Program-made: the position numbers and the translations under genes | Source of the DNA: Acidobacteriota bacterium | Lineage (GTDB): Bacteria > Acidobacteriota > Blastocatellia > RBC074 | Reading direction: 5' to 3' | DNA length: 64,000 nt | Assembly (NCBI GenBank): GCA_016715865.1 | Contig: JADJXM010000004.1 | Coordinates: 1 to 64,000, forward strand | Shown here: positions 37,136-64,000 of the stretch, one piece after another | How the letters are laid out: the number at the start of each line of letters is the position of its first letter | Position numbering within the stretch: position 1 is the first letter of the stretch | Notes under the pieces: generated by a model | Seen by the model: only the letters and a program-made list of their open reading frames with translations | The model's database searches: none | Told to the model about the DNA's origin: nothing

Positions 37136-37957
37136 CTACCATCTGGAGACCATTCTTTGGATTGCCCGCTGGCGCAGCTTCGGGTCAGGATCGCCCTTCG
37201 CGATCGCCTTGAGCTTGTCGGCGGCCTTTGGCTCGGAGCTCCTGCTCAGGCCGTTGATGATTTCGCGCTTGAGATCATCGTTGCCCGCAGAGTTATACAG
37301 ATCTATCAGGACATCGGTCGCAGCCGGAGTCCGAACTCTGGCGAGTCCCGTGACGGCTGCTTTCCGTACCTCAGTGTCTCCATCTCCGCCGGCGAACTTC
37401 CTGAGCAGCGCAATCGACTGATCACCCTCGTGCACGGACACCGCCCGCAGGGCGCCTCGCGACAACTCACGTTCCATCGTCGCGGAAAGAAAAGTCTTTT
37501 CCAGATAGTCGATGCTCTGCGCGGTCTCGATGTCGCCCAGCCAGTAGACAGGGCGATCCTCAAACACGTATGGGTCATCCAGATTGAGCAGTGTCAGGCG
37601 CTGGAATTTCGGGGCCGATCCGGTTGCATCGACGAGCAGGAAGATCGCCGCCGCATTGGGAGAATCGCGCTTCTCAAGCCTGATACCGTTGTCAAAATAG
37701 TTCATGCTGCCGAACGGGCTGTATGAAACGCCGTCGCGGGCGCGAAAGTGCCAGGCCAGCCAGACTGTTTCGCCCTGACCCGAGCTCTTGGACTGCCTGA
37801 ACGCGCGGTCAACGCGGTCACCCAGGCTCCCTCCCTCGACCTTGACGAAATCGGCTTTGGTATACCGGCGTACCGCCTGGTCCTGAGCAGCCGTTGAGAC
37901 CCACACTGCGACCATGCAAATCGCTACAGTCAGTATCCGGATCGCTGATTTTTTCAT
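37136..37957 (-). CDS. Secreted HEAT-repeat protein (operon with BlaI/M56)
   Basis: A 273-aa protein. ATG 37957 has GGAGG 5 nt upstream and opens a Sec signal (KSAIRILTVAICMVAVWVST). The N-terminal 120 residues are a mixed domain without a recognised family (SYSPFGSMNYFDNGIRLEKR, DVEDRP-type loops). The C-terminal half holds HEAT-like helical pairs (RKAAVTGLARVRTPAATDVL, KREIINGLSRSSEPKAADKL, LRQRAIQRMVSRW). It is the last gene of the run BlaI, M56 peptidase, HEAT, HEAT on one strand. I infer a periplasmic binding partner in that signalling system. Confidence 0.75.
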   Translation of the reverse strand: MKKSAIRILTVAICMVAVWVSTAAQDQAVRRYTKADFVKVEGGSLGDRVDRAFRQSKSSGQGETVWLAWHFRARDGVSYSPFGSMNYFDNGIRLEKRDSPNAAAIFLLVDATGSAPKFQRLTLLNLDDPYVFEDRPVYWLGDIETAQSIDYLEKTFLSATMERELSRGALRAVSVHEGDQSIALLRKFAGGDGDTEVRKAAVTGLARVRTPAATDVLIDLYNSAGNDDLKREIINGLSRSSEPKAADKLKAIAKGDPDPKLRQRAIQRMVSRW

Positions 37958-38071
37958 CTCGCCTCCTTCCAATGCAGATAAAAGAATGCGCCCGAGAGCG
38001 GACGCGGGGGAGCGTTTTGTGCCACCCCGCGCCGCCTGAGCGCTGTTGAAATTACCGATGCCTTATCCGTT

Positions 38072-40643
<2,572 letters not shown>

Positions 40644-40672
40644 GACTCCCTCCACACTATGGGTGACCGGCT

Positions 40673-41047
<375 letters not shown>

Positions 41048-41074
41048 TTGTCTGCCTCCTGTTAACTATCTACC

Positions 41075-41146
41075 AATTCTTTAATATCTTGACTCGCAAA
41101 AAATGCTGGGGAAAAAGGGCAACTGTTCTCGATCTATTAAAGAATT
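41075..41146. promoter_or_regulatory. Candidate BlaI operator: 12-bp inverted repeat
   Basis: AATTCTTTAATA at 41075-41086 and its exact complement TATTAAAGAATT at 41135-41146 flank 48 bp directly upstream of the blaI-like gene. BlaI regulators bind dyads near their own promoter. The assignment is positional. Confidence 0.45.
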
Positions 41147-41200
41147 CGCGGATAAATTACACGAAGAGTTCGAGCCTGTCAATGAAAAAATTAGTAGATG

Positions 41201-41293
41201 TTTGGAGTGCGGCGGCCCGGCGCCGCTTTGGTAATCCATTATTCCCATAACTGACTGCAATACCAAAGCGGCGCCGGGCCGCCGCACTCCAAA
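41201..41293. repeat. Long palindromic intergenic repeat (GGAGTGCGGCGG family), copy 2
   Basis: Arms 41201-41233 and 41261-41293 are perfect 33-bp inverted complements with a 27-bp loop. They share the core with 2244-2340. A perfect long stem beside a more decayed copy suggests recent spread or active maintenance. Confidence 0.9.
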
Positions 41294-41314
41294 CCTGCCA
41301 GACACATCGATTGG

Positions 41315-41500
41315 TCAGCCAGCATCCCTGGGCATAGTCAAAAGATTGATCCCGTCAAGAATCTGGAGGACGCGATTCGGTGATAACTTTCCGATAAATT
41401 CATCCAATTGGGATTTATCGACTGTGAATATCTGAGTCACAATAACGACACTGCGTTTAGAAAGATTGGCTTCTTTAGCATTCAGCAGGACGTTACCATA
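41315..41500 (-). pseudogene. C-terminal remnant of a PemK/MazF-type toxin gene
   Basis: About 60 codons read GNVLLNAKEANLSKRSVVIV, then TQIFTVDKSQLDEFIGKLSP and a final helix. This matches the C-terminal half of MazF/PemK endoribonucleases (the SVVxVxQIxTxDKxxLxExIGxLS pattern). The N-terminal half with the catalytic Arg is absent and no antitoxin gene is visible, so it is probably inactive debris. It lies between a palindromic repeat and the rpmE promoter. Confidence 0.65.
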
Positions 41501-41512
41501 CCGGCGCATAGC

Positions 41513-41542
41513 TTGACACCAGGGCACATCTTTCGCTATGTT
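41513..41542 (+). promoter_or_regulatory. Promoter of the rpmE operon
   Basis: A consensus -35 TTGACA (41513-41518) and a -10-like TATGTT (41537-41542) are separated by 18 bp, upstream of rpmE. The leader of about 75 nt to the ATG at 41626 could hold regulation; no clear structure was recognised there. Confidence 0.5.
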
Positions 41543-41625
41543 TGTGTTTTGCCGCTGGAGGCTGGGAGCACTCCGCTGAGTCAGCGCAGCAATTATCCGA
41601 TCGTATAGCGTAAAGGAGTAGTGAA

Positions 41626-41874
41626 GTGAAAGAAGGAATCCATCCGAAATATCAGGAATGTCAGGTAGTTTGCGTCTGCGGAGCGTCGTGGACGACCCGT
41701 TCGACGAAAAATGAGATTCACGTTGAAATCTGCTCGAACTGCCATCCGTTTTTCACGGGCAAGCAGAAGCTGGTCGACACTGCGGGACGCGTTGAAAGAT
41801 TCCAGCGCAAGTATGGCAGAAAGACCGAAAAGGAGAAGGAAGCCGAGAGAGAGGCCGAGCAGGCTTCGGCCTGA
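41626..41874 (+). CDS. rpmE: 50S ribosomal protein L31, zinc-binding type
   Basis: An 82-aa ribosomal protein. MKEGIHPKYQECQVVCVCGA and VEICSNCHPFFTGKQKLVDT are diagnostic. Four cysteines in CxC and CxxC arrangement (16, 18, 37, 40) mark the zinc-bearing C+ type. The Lys/Glu-rich C-terminal tail (KTEKEKEAEREAEQ) is longer than in most L31 proteins. It leads the conserved cluster rpmE, DUF1385, prfA, prmC. Confidence 0.95.
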   Translation: MKEGIHPKYQECQVVCVCGASWTTRSTKNEIHVEICSNCHPFFTGKQKLVDTAGRVERFQRKYGRKTEKEKEAEREAEQASA

Positions 41875-41915
41875 GAGCCGGGCGTATCTATGCATCGCTA
41901 GCGAAACGACACCTG

Positions 41916-42007
41916 AGCCATAACCGTCGGGAAGATCCCCGGCCAGCAAACCGTCACTGCTGGCAGGATCAGACACTCCGAACACGGTTATGGCTTTTGG
42001 CTTTTTT
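41916..42007 (+). ncRNA. Structured RNA candidate between rpmE and the DUF1385 gene
   Basis: A 12-bp stem (41916-41927 with 41984-41995, AGCCATAACCGT and its complement) encloses two smaller hairpins, CGGG/CCCG near 41928-41941 and GCCAGCA/TGCTGGC at 41942-41964. This gives a three-way-junction shape, and the stem is followed by TTTGGCTTTTTT. It could be a terminator of rpmE with a large ordered loop, or a cis-regulatory element controlling DUF1385, prfA and prmC. It matches no riboswitch I recognise. Confidence 0.45.
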
Positions 42008-42027
42008 GGCGAAGAAGGAGTCGATTG

Positions 42028-44245
<2,218 letters not shown>

Positions 44246-44262
44246 TCACCGATTTCACCGCC

Positions 44263-45981
<1,719 letters not shown>

Positions 45982-45982
45982 T

Positions 45983-46106
45983 AGTTTCCAGTGGAAGAAG
46001 TTTCCAGTTGATTCGATTCATCTCAAAGCTGTGACATTTGAAACCCTGAAATGACGAAGGGCATGTTCTTACTGGAAACTGGAAACTACTTCCACTGCAA
46101 ACTGGA
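45983..46106. repeat. TTTCCAG-type inverted-repeat element, short copy
   Basis: The left arm carries AGTTTCCAGTGGAAGAAGTT and the right arm ends ACTACTTCCACTGCAAACTG; the arms match with a few mismatches. It fills the convergent spacer between the methyltransferase gene and the next gene, and its right end abuts the latter's stop codon. Confidence 0.8.
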
Positions 46107-46114
46107 AAATCCCT

Positions 46115-47074
<960 letters not shown>

Positions 47075-47180
47075 TGGCGCATTGGACGGCTGCTGTTGCT
47101 GCGCGATGACGGAACCAGTCCTGTCATCAATAGCACGATCAGAAAAAATGCGTTTTTGATCAAATCAGTCTCCCAGGGGG

Positions 47181-48796
<1,616 letters not shown>

Positions 48797-48969
48797 CTCG
48801 ATTTCTCCTTGCTGATAGCGAAATTGCGGTGTTTTTTTGAATAAAAACCAGTATCAGCGGGGCACGATTCATTGTCAAGGCAGGGTTCCTGCGGGCGCCT
48901 TGACACTGCGAGTCATCAACGATAGCGTTGCGTTCTTATCACCATCACAACCAAGGAGCGTCAATATAT

Positions 48970-49734
<765 letters not shown>

Positions 49735-49752
49735 TTAAAAATCACCGTTTGC

Positions 49753-49781
49753 TTTCGCCTGAAGCACGAATTGTTTATACT
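49753..49781 (+). promoter_or_regulatory. Candidate promoter of the purF operon
   Basis: The -10 box TATACT (49776-49781) lies 17 bp after a weak -35 TTTCGC (49753-49758), 42 bp before the purF start. No PurR-like dyad was recognised. Confidence 0.35.
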
Positions 49782-49808
49782 GCCGGTTAACGCAACAACA
49801 AACTCTGA

Positions 49809-51260
<1,452 letters not shown>

Positions 51261-51319
51261 TCAGCCCACACCAGGAGATCCATCATCCATAACAAGCCCG
51301 CTCATCAAACGATCAATCT

Positions 51320-52357
<1,038 letters not shown>

Positions 52358-52399
52358 AGCAGCAAGGAAACGCGAGTGTAAGAGGCCGGGTCGCTTACG

Positions 52400-52427
52400 C
52401 TCCCGGTTCCGTACTCCCGGTTCCGTA
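52400..52427. repeat. Tandem 14-bp repeat after purM
   Basis: Two perfect copies of CTCCCGGTTCCGTA follow a small hairpin (GAGTGTAAG against CTTACGCTC, 52374-52402). They lie between purM and the peptidase gene. This may be the decayed end of a palindromic repeat related to the CGCTTACGC element at 21553-21659. Confidence 0.6.
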
Positions 52428-52459
52428 CCCTTATTCCATAACACGCGCAGGTATTGCAT

Positions 52460-54873
<2,414 letters not shown>

Positions 54874-54877
<4 letters not shown>

Positions 54878-55485
54878 AACGGATTGGGATTCTGATCTCC
54901 GGAAGGGGATCGAATATGATCGCGCTGGCTGACGCCGTCTCCGACGGTCGAATCCCGGATACAGTGATTGCCGTGGTCATGAGCAACATCGCCGAGGCGG
55001 CGGGACTCGAAGCCGCGCGCAGCCGGGGCATCGAGACCTTTCATCACAGCCATCGCGGATGCTCGCGCGAAGAGCATGACCAGGCGATGGCCGCTGAGCT
55101 GAAACGCCACGATGTCGATCTGGTCTGCCTGGCGGGTTACATGCGACTGCTTTCCGGCTGGTTCATCAAGGAGTTCGAGCACCGTATACTGAACATCCAT
55201 CCGTCACTTCTTCCCTCTTTTCCGGGGCTCGATGCCCAAAAACAGGCGCTCGATTACGGCGTCAAATTCTCCGGCTGCACGGTACATCTGGTCGACGAGC
55301 AGCTCGATCACGGCCCCGTTGTGAAACAGGCTGTCGTCCCGGTTCTCGATGACGATACTGAAGAATCGCTCTCGAAAAGAATCCTGGCTGAAGAGCATCG
55401 GATTTACTCAGAAGCCGCCGCGCTCATCCTTGGCGGCAACTATAAAATCGAAGGCCGCCGGATCTTCCATTTAGACCAAAAATAA
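54874..55485 (+). CDS. purN: Phosphoribosylglycinamide formyltransferase
   Basis: PurN transfers a formyl group from 10-formyl-THF to GAR. The 203-aa protein has RIGILISGRGSNMIALADAV, the catalytic segment RILNIHPSLLPSFPGLDAQK (Asn and His), and GCTVHLVDEQLDHGPVVKQA with the active-site Asp. Length is normal. It overlaps the peptidase gene by 4 bp, suggesting coupled translation, and ends the purine run purF, purM, peptidase, purN. Confidence 0.95.
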
Positions 55486-55496
55486 AGTGAAAATAA

Positions 55497-55649
55497 TCCA
55501 CAAAGAACACGAAGAAAGCGCAGAGATGGACATTCAGAATCATCTTTCCTTTGTGTTTTCTTCGTGTTCTGCTCTGAAAATGATCTGTATTATCTCTGTG
55601 ATCTCTGTGTCTCATTGGTTTAATCTCATCACTGAGACGCAGAGATAAT
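55497..55649. repeat. Degenerate palindromic repeat (CACAGAG family)
   Basis: An ACACGAAGAAA/TTTCTTCGTGT pair and then a TATTATCTCTG/CAGAGATAATA pair (about 55587-55649) lie between purN and the Dabb gene. They share the CAGAGA-rich style of 10435-10503 but have diverged further. Confidence 0.65.
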
Positions 55650-55721
55650 ACGGACTTTTTTCACCCGGAATGCCGAAGGCCTATGTCTAACTCTGATGCC
55701 CATTTCTTGAAGGCGAATTTT

Positions 55722-56027
55722 ATGTTCATACATTCCGTTTATTTCTGGCTCAAACCCGATTTGAGCGATGAGGATAAAACGAAATTCTCGGAGGGCGCGC
55801 GTTCTCTGACAACCATCGAAAGTGTCAGACACGGATTTCTGGGCACGCCTGCCCCGACTGATCGCCCGGTCATCGACCGTTCCTATTCCGCCGCACTGAC
55901 CGTCATCTTCGATGATCAGGCCGGCCATAACTTTTATCAGGACCATCCAGTCCATGATAAATTCCGCATCGAATGCGCCGACTGCTGGTCCAAAGTGCTG
56001 ATTTACGACTCAATTACAATCAGTTAA
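55722..56027 (+). CDS. Dabb (stress-responsive A/B barrel) family protein
   Basis: A 101-aa protein. FIHSVYFWLKPDLSDEDKTK begins the Dabb ferredoxin-like fold, and SYSAALTVIFDDQAGHNFYQ with DHPVHDKFRIECADCW is its conserved second half. These dimeric alpha/beta barrels are small and often of unknown role. ATG 55722 has GAAGG 8 nt upstream and starts the conserved fold; an ATG at 55683 would add 13 residues without a match. Confidence 0.85.
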   Translation: MFIHSVYFWLKPDLSDEDKTKFSEGARSLTTIESVRHGFLGTPAPTDRPVIDRSYSAALTVIFDDQAGHNFYQDHPVHDKFRIECADCWSKVLIYDSITIS

Positions 56028-56119
56028 TGATTCGAACCTTTTTGGCTGCTATGGCATCAAAGTGGTCGTAAATCGTGGAATTCATCCGCGGTTTAGCAGT
56101 GGGAGGAGCAAAAGAAACC

Positions 56120-56650
56120 ATGACTAAATTCAACAGAACGGTTGCTACCGCGGCATTATTGGCGATAGCCACAATGATCGCGGGAGGAATTAGAGTTGAA
56201 GGACAATCTGATTTGGTCAGGTTGCGCGGCGTGGATGGTTCGATGGTGGATCAGAGTTCGATGCGAGGCAAGATCGTGGTTCTGGCATTCGGCGGGACGT
56301 GGGTTCCGCTGGCATCGAAAGAGTTGCCTGCGCTGCAAAAGCTGGCTGATCGATACTCACCGCGCGGAGTCCAGTTTTTCTGGGTGAGCGTCAACAGCGA
56401 CAAGACGGGGGCCAGAAACTACGCTTCAGATTCTGATTTGACCGCGTTTGCAGGCAAGAATGGACTGAAGATGGGAGTTTTGCGCGATCCGGAGCTTGAA
56501 GTTTATCGCGGCCTCGGACTGGACGCCCTGCCGACGGTCGTCCTTTTCAGCCAGGAAGGCAAAGTTGTCCGCAAGCATGTCGGCCTGAGCCCTGATCAGC
56601 CCGAAAGCTACAATTCGATCATGCGCGACCTCGATCAGCTGATTAACTGA
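56120..56650 (+). CDS. TlpA-like thioredoxin-fold protein lacking redox cysteines
   Basis: A 176-aa protein with a Sec signal (TVATAALLAIATMIAGGIRV). The AhpC/TlpA fold is clear: MRGKIVVLAFGGTWVPLASK, GVQFFWVSVNSDKTG, GVLRDPELEVYRGLGLDALP and TVVLFSQEGKVVRKHVG. The position of the WCxxC active site reads WVPLA (61-65) and the whole protein has no cysteine. It therefore cannot act as a thiol oxidoreductase and may be a structural or chaperone-like relative. ATG 56120 is preceded by GGAGGAG about 12 nt upstream. Confidence 0.82.
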   Translation: MTKFNRTVATAALLAIATMIAGGIRVEGQSDLVRLRGVDGSMVDQSSMRGKIVVLAFGGTWVPLASKELPALQKLADRYSPRGVQFFWVSVNSDKTGARNYASDSDLTAFAGKNGLKMGVLRDPELEVYRGLGLDALPTVVLFSQEGKVVRKHVGLSPDQPESYNSIMRDLDQLIN

Positions 56651-57949
<1,299 letters not shown>

Positions 57950-58113
57950 AATTTCGGAGCCTCTCGGTAAGTGCAACGGGATGGATCGGTCCTCAATCGG
58001 TACAGAATGCCACCGCGCACCAGATTGTTGATGGTCGTAAATAATGATTTGAACACCGCTATTGTACGCGGCTTTTACGCGGGCTCAAAGCCTGTGACAG
58101 CCTCTGGAATACG

Positions 58114-58146
<33 letters not shown>

Positions 58147-58236
58147 TGCCTTTACACCAATTCACGAAAATCTTCACTGTCTGCATTATTACTATACCTT
58201 CATTCAAAAAAGTTGGCATATACGCTGGAGGAAGAC

Positions 58237-59418
58237 ATGGCACAAACACAGGAAGCAGTAAATCCATTGGCAGGGCAACCACTGACCGTGCTATCCGACG
58301 AGGAGAAACTGTTCGCGTCGAGCGTGCGCGAGTTCGCCGAAGCTGAAATCAAACCCTGGGTTCGGGAGATGGATGAAAAAGGCAGGATCCGTCCCGAGAT
58401 CCTCGAAAAATGTTTCGAACTTGGACTGATGGGGATCGAGCCGGGTGAGGAATACGGCGGATCCGGCGGTTCATTTTTCATGGCCTGCCTGGCGATTGAA
58501 GAGCTGGCGCGGATTGATCCGTCGATCAGCGTCTGCGTCGACGTCAACAACACACTGGTTAACAATGCATTTTTAAATTACGCAACCGAAGAGCAGAAAA
58601 AAATATACATACCGCGACTTTGCGCCGATACGGTCGGCGCCTATTGCCTGAGTGAAGCTGCCTCGGGTTCGGACGCATTCGCGCTGCAGACGCGGGCCGA
58701 GGACAAGGGCGATCATTACCTGCTTCAGGGGCGGAAACTGTGGATCACGAACGGAAACGAAGCAGGCATCTTCATCGTCTTCGCCACGATCGATCCGTCA
58801 AAAGGATACAAGGGAATCACGGCCTTCATCGTCGAGAAGGGAGACGAAGGATTCACCGTCGGCAAGAAGGAAGACAAGCTTGGCATCAGGGCATCGTCAA
58901 CGTGCGAGCTGCTCTTCGACAACTGCCGCGTGCCGAAAGACAAGGTTCTGGGAGAGATCGGTAAGGGGTACAAGATCGCCATCGAAACGCTCAACGAAGG
59001 GCGGATCGGCATCGGAGCTCAGATGCTGGGACTGGCGAGCGGCGCTTTCGAATGCGCGATGGCCTACACCAAAGAACGCAAACAGTTCGGCCAGGCGATC
59101 TCGGAGTACCAGGGCGTGCAATTTCAACTGGCCGAGATGGCGACGAAGATCGAAGCCGCCCGACTCATGGTCTACAACGCAGCCAGATTGAAGGATGCGG
59201 GGCAGCCGTTTATCAGGCAGGCCGCGATGGCCAAGCTCTATTCATCGGAGATCGCCGAAGAGGTGGCCTCGCAGGCGCTTAATCTGTATGGTGGATACGG
59301 CTACGTCAAGGACTACCCTGTCGAAAAATACTTCCGTGACTGCAAGATCGGCCAGATATACGAGGGCACATCGAACATGCAGAAACAGACCATCGCGAAA
59401 ATGCTGCTGGCTGAGTAA
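58237..59418 (+). CDS. Acyl-CoA dehydrogenase, short/branched-chain type
   Basis: A 393-aa FAD flavoenzyme that introduces the 2,3 double bond in acyl-CoA. CLSEAASGSDAFALQTRAED and KLWITNGNEAGIFIVFATID bind flavin and substrate; the catalytic Glu is in CKIGQIYEGTSNMQKQTIAK near residue 375. LNLYGGYGYVKDYPVEKYFR is the conserved C-terminal part. ATG 58237 has GGAGG 6 nt upstream. The gene is followed 3 bp later by the helicase gene, an unusual partner; its electron-transfer flavoprotein is not in the window. Confidence 0.93.
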   Translation: MAQTQEAVNPLAGQPLTVLSDEEKLFASSVREFAEAEIKPWVREMDEKGRIRPEILEKCFELGLMGIEPGEEYGGSGGSFFMACLAIEELARIDPSISVCVDVNNTLVNNAFLNYATEEQKKIYIPRLCADTVGAYCLSEAASGSDAFALQTRAEDKGDHYLLQGRKLWITNGNEAGIFIVFATIDPSKGYKGITAFIVEKGDEGFTVGKKEDKLGIRASSTCELLFDNCRVPKDKVLGEIGKGYKIAIETLNEGRIGIGAQMLGLASGAFECAMAYTKERKQFGQAISEYQGVQFQLAEMATKIEAARLMVYNAARLKDAGQPFIRQAAMAKLYSSEIAEEVASQALNLYGGYGYVKDYPVEKYFRDCKIGQIYEGTSNMQKQTIAKMLLAE

Positions 59419-59421
59419 ACA

Positions 59422-61871
<2,450 letters not shown>

Positions 61872-61875
<4 letters not shown>

Positions 61876-63248
61876 GTTCAAATTTTAGAAAGATCGGCTT
61901 CATCAGTCTCGGGTGTCCCAAAAATCTGGTTGACAGCGAGGTCATGATGGGCCAGTTGAAGAGCCACGGATACGAGTTGACGACCGAGCGTGAATTGGCC
62001 GACGTGATTGTGGTCAACACTTGCGGATTCATCCAGACGGCCAAGGAAGAATCGATCAACACGATTCTCGAGATGGCCGAGTTGAAAGAGACTGGAAACC
62101 TGCAAAGGCTGGTCGTCGCCGGCTGCCTGGTCGAGCGTTACCGACAGGACCTGCTCAATCAGATGCCGGAGGTCGATGCGGTTCTCGGGACGAGCGAGAT
62201 CGAAAAGATCGTGGCAGCGGTCGATCCGGCAGCCGCGGCCGTGCAGGATGCCGCTTTCGTCGCATCCAACGCATGGATGACGCGCGGATTGCCGACCTAC
62301 CTTTACGACGAAAACGCTCCTCGAGTGCTGGCAACTCCAAAACATTTCGCTTACGTCAAGATCGCCGAGGGCTGTGATCACACCTGCGCCTTCTGTGCGA
62401 TCCCGCAGATGCGCGGGAATTACCGGTCACGACGCGCCGGCTCGATCGTCCGCGAAGCCGAACAGCTGGCGGCTCAGGGCGTCAGGGAGATGGTACTTAT
62501 TTCGCAGGACTCGACGCAGTATGGTCTGGATCTGGGGCTCAGGGACGGACTGGCCGATCTGCTGCGGAGCCTCGCCCAAGTCAACGGGATCGAATGGATT
62601 CGCATCATGTACACTTACCCGAACTCGCTGAGTGACGCGACGCTGGCAGCCATGGCCGATGAACCGAAGGTCTGTAACTATCTGGATATGCCCTTGCAGC
62701 ACGCGAGCGCCTCTGTTCTAAAACGGATGCGTCGCGGCGGAAACCGGCAATTACTTGAAAAGCTGCTGGCGCGCGCCCGCCAGTTCGTCCCTGAGATGAC
62801 TTTGCGGACGACTTTGATTGTCGGCTTCCCCGGCGAAACCGACGATGATTTCAGCGAACTGATGCAGTTCGTGCGCGATGTCGAATTCGATCGCGTCGGC
62901 GTCTTCACATACTCCGACGAAGAAGGCACTCACGGTTACGACCTTGACGGCAAGATCCCTGCCCGTGTCATGCGCACGCGCCGGACTAAACTGATGCGCG
63001 AACAGGCCAAAATTTCAAAGAAGAAGAATCGCGCAATGATTGGACGCAGATTCCGTGCGCTGCTCGAGGGGGTTTCGCAGGAAACGGAGCTGCTGCTGCA
63101 GGCGCGACTTGAATCTCAGGCGCCCGAAGTCGACGGACACGTATTAATTAATGATATCCCGGAAGGATTCGCCGGAAAGCCCGGCGATTTCATCGAGATC
63201 GAGATCACCGAGGCGCACGAATACGACCTCGTTGCCCGCGTCCTTTGA
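61872..63248 (+). CDS. rimO: Ribosomal protein S12 methylthiotransferase
   Basis: RimO adds a methylthio group to an aspartate of ribosomal protein S12. The 458-aa protein has an N-terminal UPF0004 domain with cluster cysteines at 15, 51 and 85 (ISLGCPKNLVDSEVMMGQLK, NTCGFIQTAKEE, VAGCLVERY). The radical-SAM cluster is CDHTCAFCAIPQMRGNYRSR (Cys 168, 172, 175), followed by the RimO-type LISQDSTQYGLDL and a C-terminal TRAM domain. RimO is told from MiaB by SLGCPKN and CAIPQMRG. The ATGA overlap with the helicase gene suggests coupling. Confidence 0.95.
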
Positions 63249-63266
63249 ACTTGATTTTACAACCCG

Positions 63267-63830
<564 letters not shown>

Positions 63831-63847
63831 GTGCTCAGCCCGAGGAG

Positions 63848-63988
63848 AGTTTCCAGTATGAAGAAGTTTCCAGTTTCCAGTCGTCTGCAACAGATCCACA
63901 AATAGAAATAATCGCAAGCTCTTTGGCAAGGAAGAACATGCTCCTGCCCGGAAAACTGGAAACTGGAAACTTCTTCATACTGGAAACT
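63848..63988. repeat. TTTCCAG-type inverted-repeat element, perfect 33-bp arms
   Basis: Arms 63848-63880 and 63956-63988 are exact inverted complements (containing TATGAAGAAGTTTCCAG). The interior of about 75 bp shares GTCTGCAACAG and AATAATCGCAAG-type sequence with the copy at 11785-12182. This is the cleanest member of the family in the window and shows its likely uninterrupted form of about 140 bp. Confidence 0.88.
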
Positions 63989-64000
63989 TTACCCGAGGCT

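Noticed and set aside
41180..41250. Short plus-strand peptide (DVWSAAARRRFG-like)
   Set aside because: It arises from the GGAGTGCGGCGG palindrome; such peptides are a common annotation artefact.
41540..41625. Possible tRNA between the MazF remnant and rpmE
   Set aside because: No cloverleaf with a T-loop (GTTCRA) and matching acceptor stem could be drawn; it is the rpmE leader.

Overview
The window (about 57% G+C, gene-dense, both strands used) looks like chromosomal DNA of an Acidobacteriota member, possibly of the Blastocatellia. The pointers are a secreted protein with a Solibacter-type TIGR03437-like domain, a DUF1501/DUF1800 pair, a BlaI/M56/HEAT-repeat cluster, an acidobacterial-style protein of unknown function at 46-47 kb, and many intergenic palindromic repeats. 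This is inferred from family distribution; no rRNA or tRNA gene was found to confirm it.

Layout. 1-5.5 kb: a partial secreted TIGR03437/IPT/Ig-like protein, then DUF1501 and DUF1800. 5.5-6.4 kb: an A+T-rich stretch without genes. 6.4-9.3 kb: endonuclease IV, a zinc-ribbon/BON protein and a dienelactone hydrolase. 9.6-14.2 kb: enoyl-CoA hydratase, a haem-motif plus beta-barrel protein, a SYLF lipid-binding protein and NagA. 14.5-19.4 kb: an ABC exporter, membrane-fusion protein and TolC operon. 19.6-23.3 kb: CstA and a methylmalonyl-CoA mutase large subunit with a damaged 5' end. 23.6-28.2 kb: prfB with programmed +1 frameshifting, ftsK and a hexulose-phosphate synthase-type enzyme. 28.9-30.6 kb: DUF47 and a Pit phosphate transporter. 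30.7-35.9 kb: a MoxR ATPase, VWA protein and lytic transglycosylase operon. 36.3-41.0 kb: a glycine-zipper protein, then BlaI, M56 peptidase, HEAT and HEAT. 41.3-46.0 kb: a MazF remnant, then rpmE, DUF1385, prfA, prmC and a DNA methyltransferase. 46.1-49.7 kb: a protein of unknown function, an aldehyde dehydrogenase and an SDR. 49.8-55.5 kb: purF, purM, an S9 peptidase and purN. 55.7-58.0 kb: a Dabb protein, a cysteine-free TlpA-like protein, a G/C homopolymer tract and a Tat-exported TIM-barrel protein. 58.2-63.8 kb: acyl-CoA dehydrogenase, PcrA-type helicase, rimO and pgpA.

How the genes work together. Housekeeping functions are translation termination (prfA, prfB, prmC), ribosome modification (rimO), purine synthesis, chromosome translocation and DNA repair. 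Acyl-CoA dehydrogenase, enoyl-CoA hydratase and methylmalonyl-CoA mutase fit fatty-acid or branched-chain catabolism, although they are dispersed. Envelope modules are prominent: an exporter without an obvious substrate, MoxR/VWA/transglycosylase, and a BlaI-M56 signalling operon whose usual sensory part seems to be replaced by HEAT-repeat proteins.

The most distinctive non-coding signal is several families of long intergenic palindromes, some built from 7-bp units, with one family nested inside another at two places. Three suspected frame disruptions (methylmalonyl-CoA mutase 5' end, M56/HEAT junction, signal peptide of the 46-kb gene) and the G/C tract at 56.7 kb could be biological or assembly errors.
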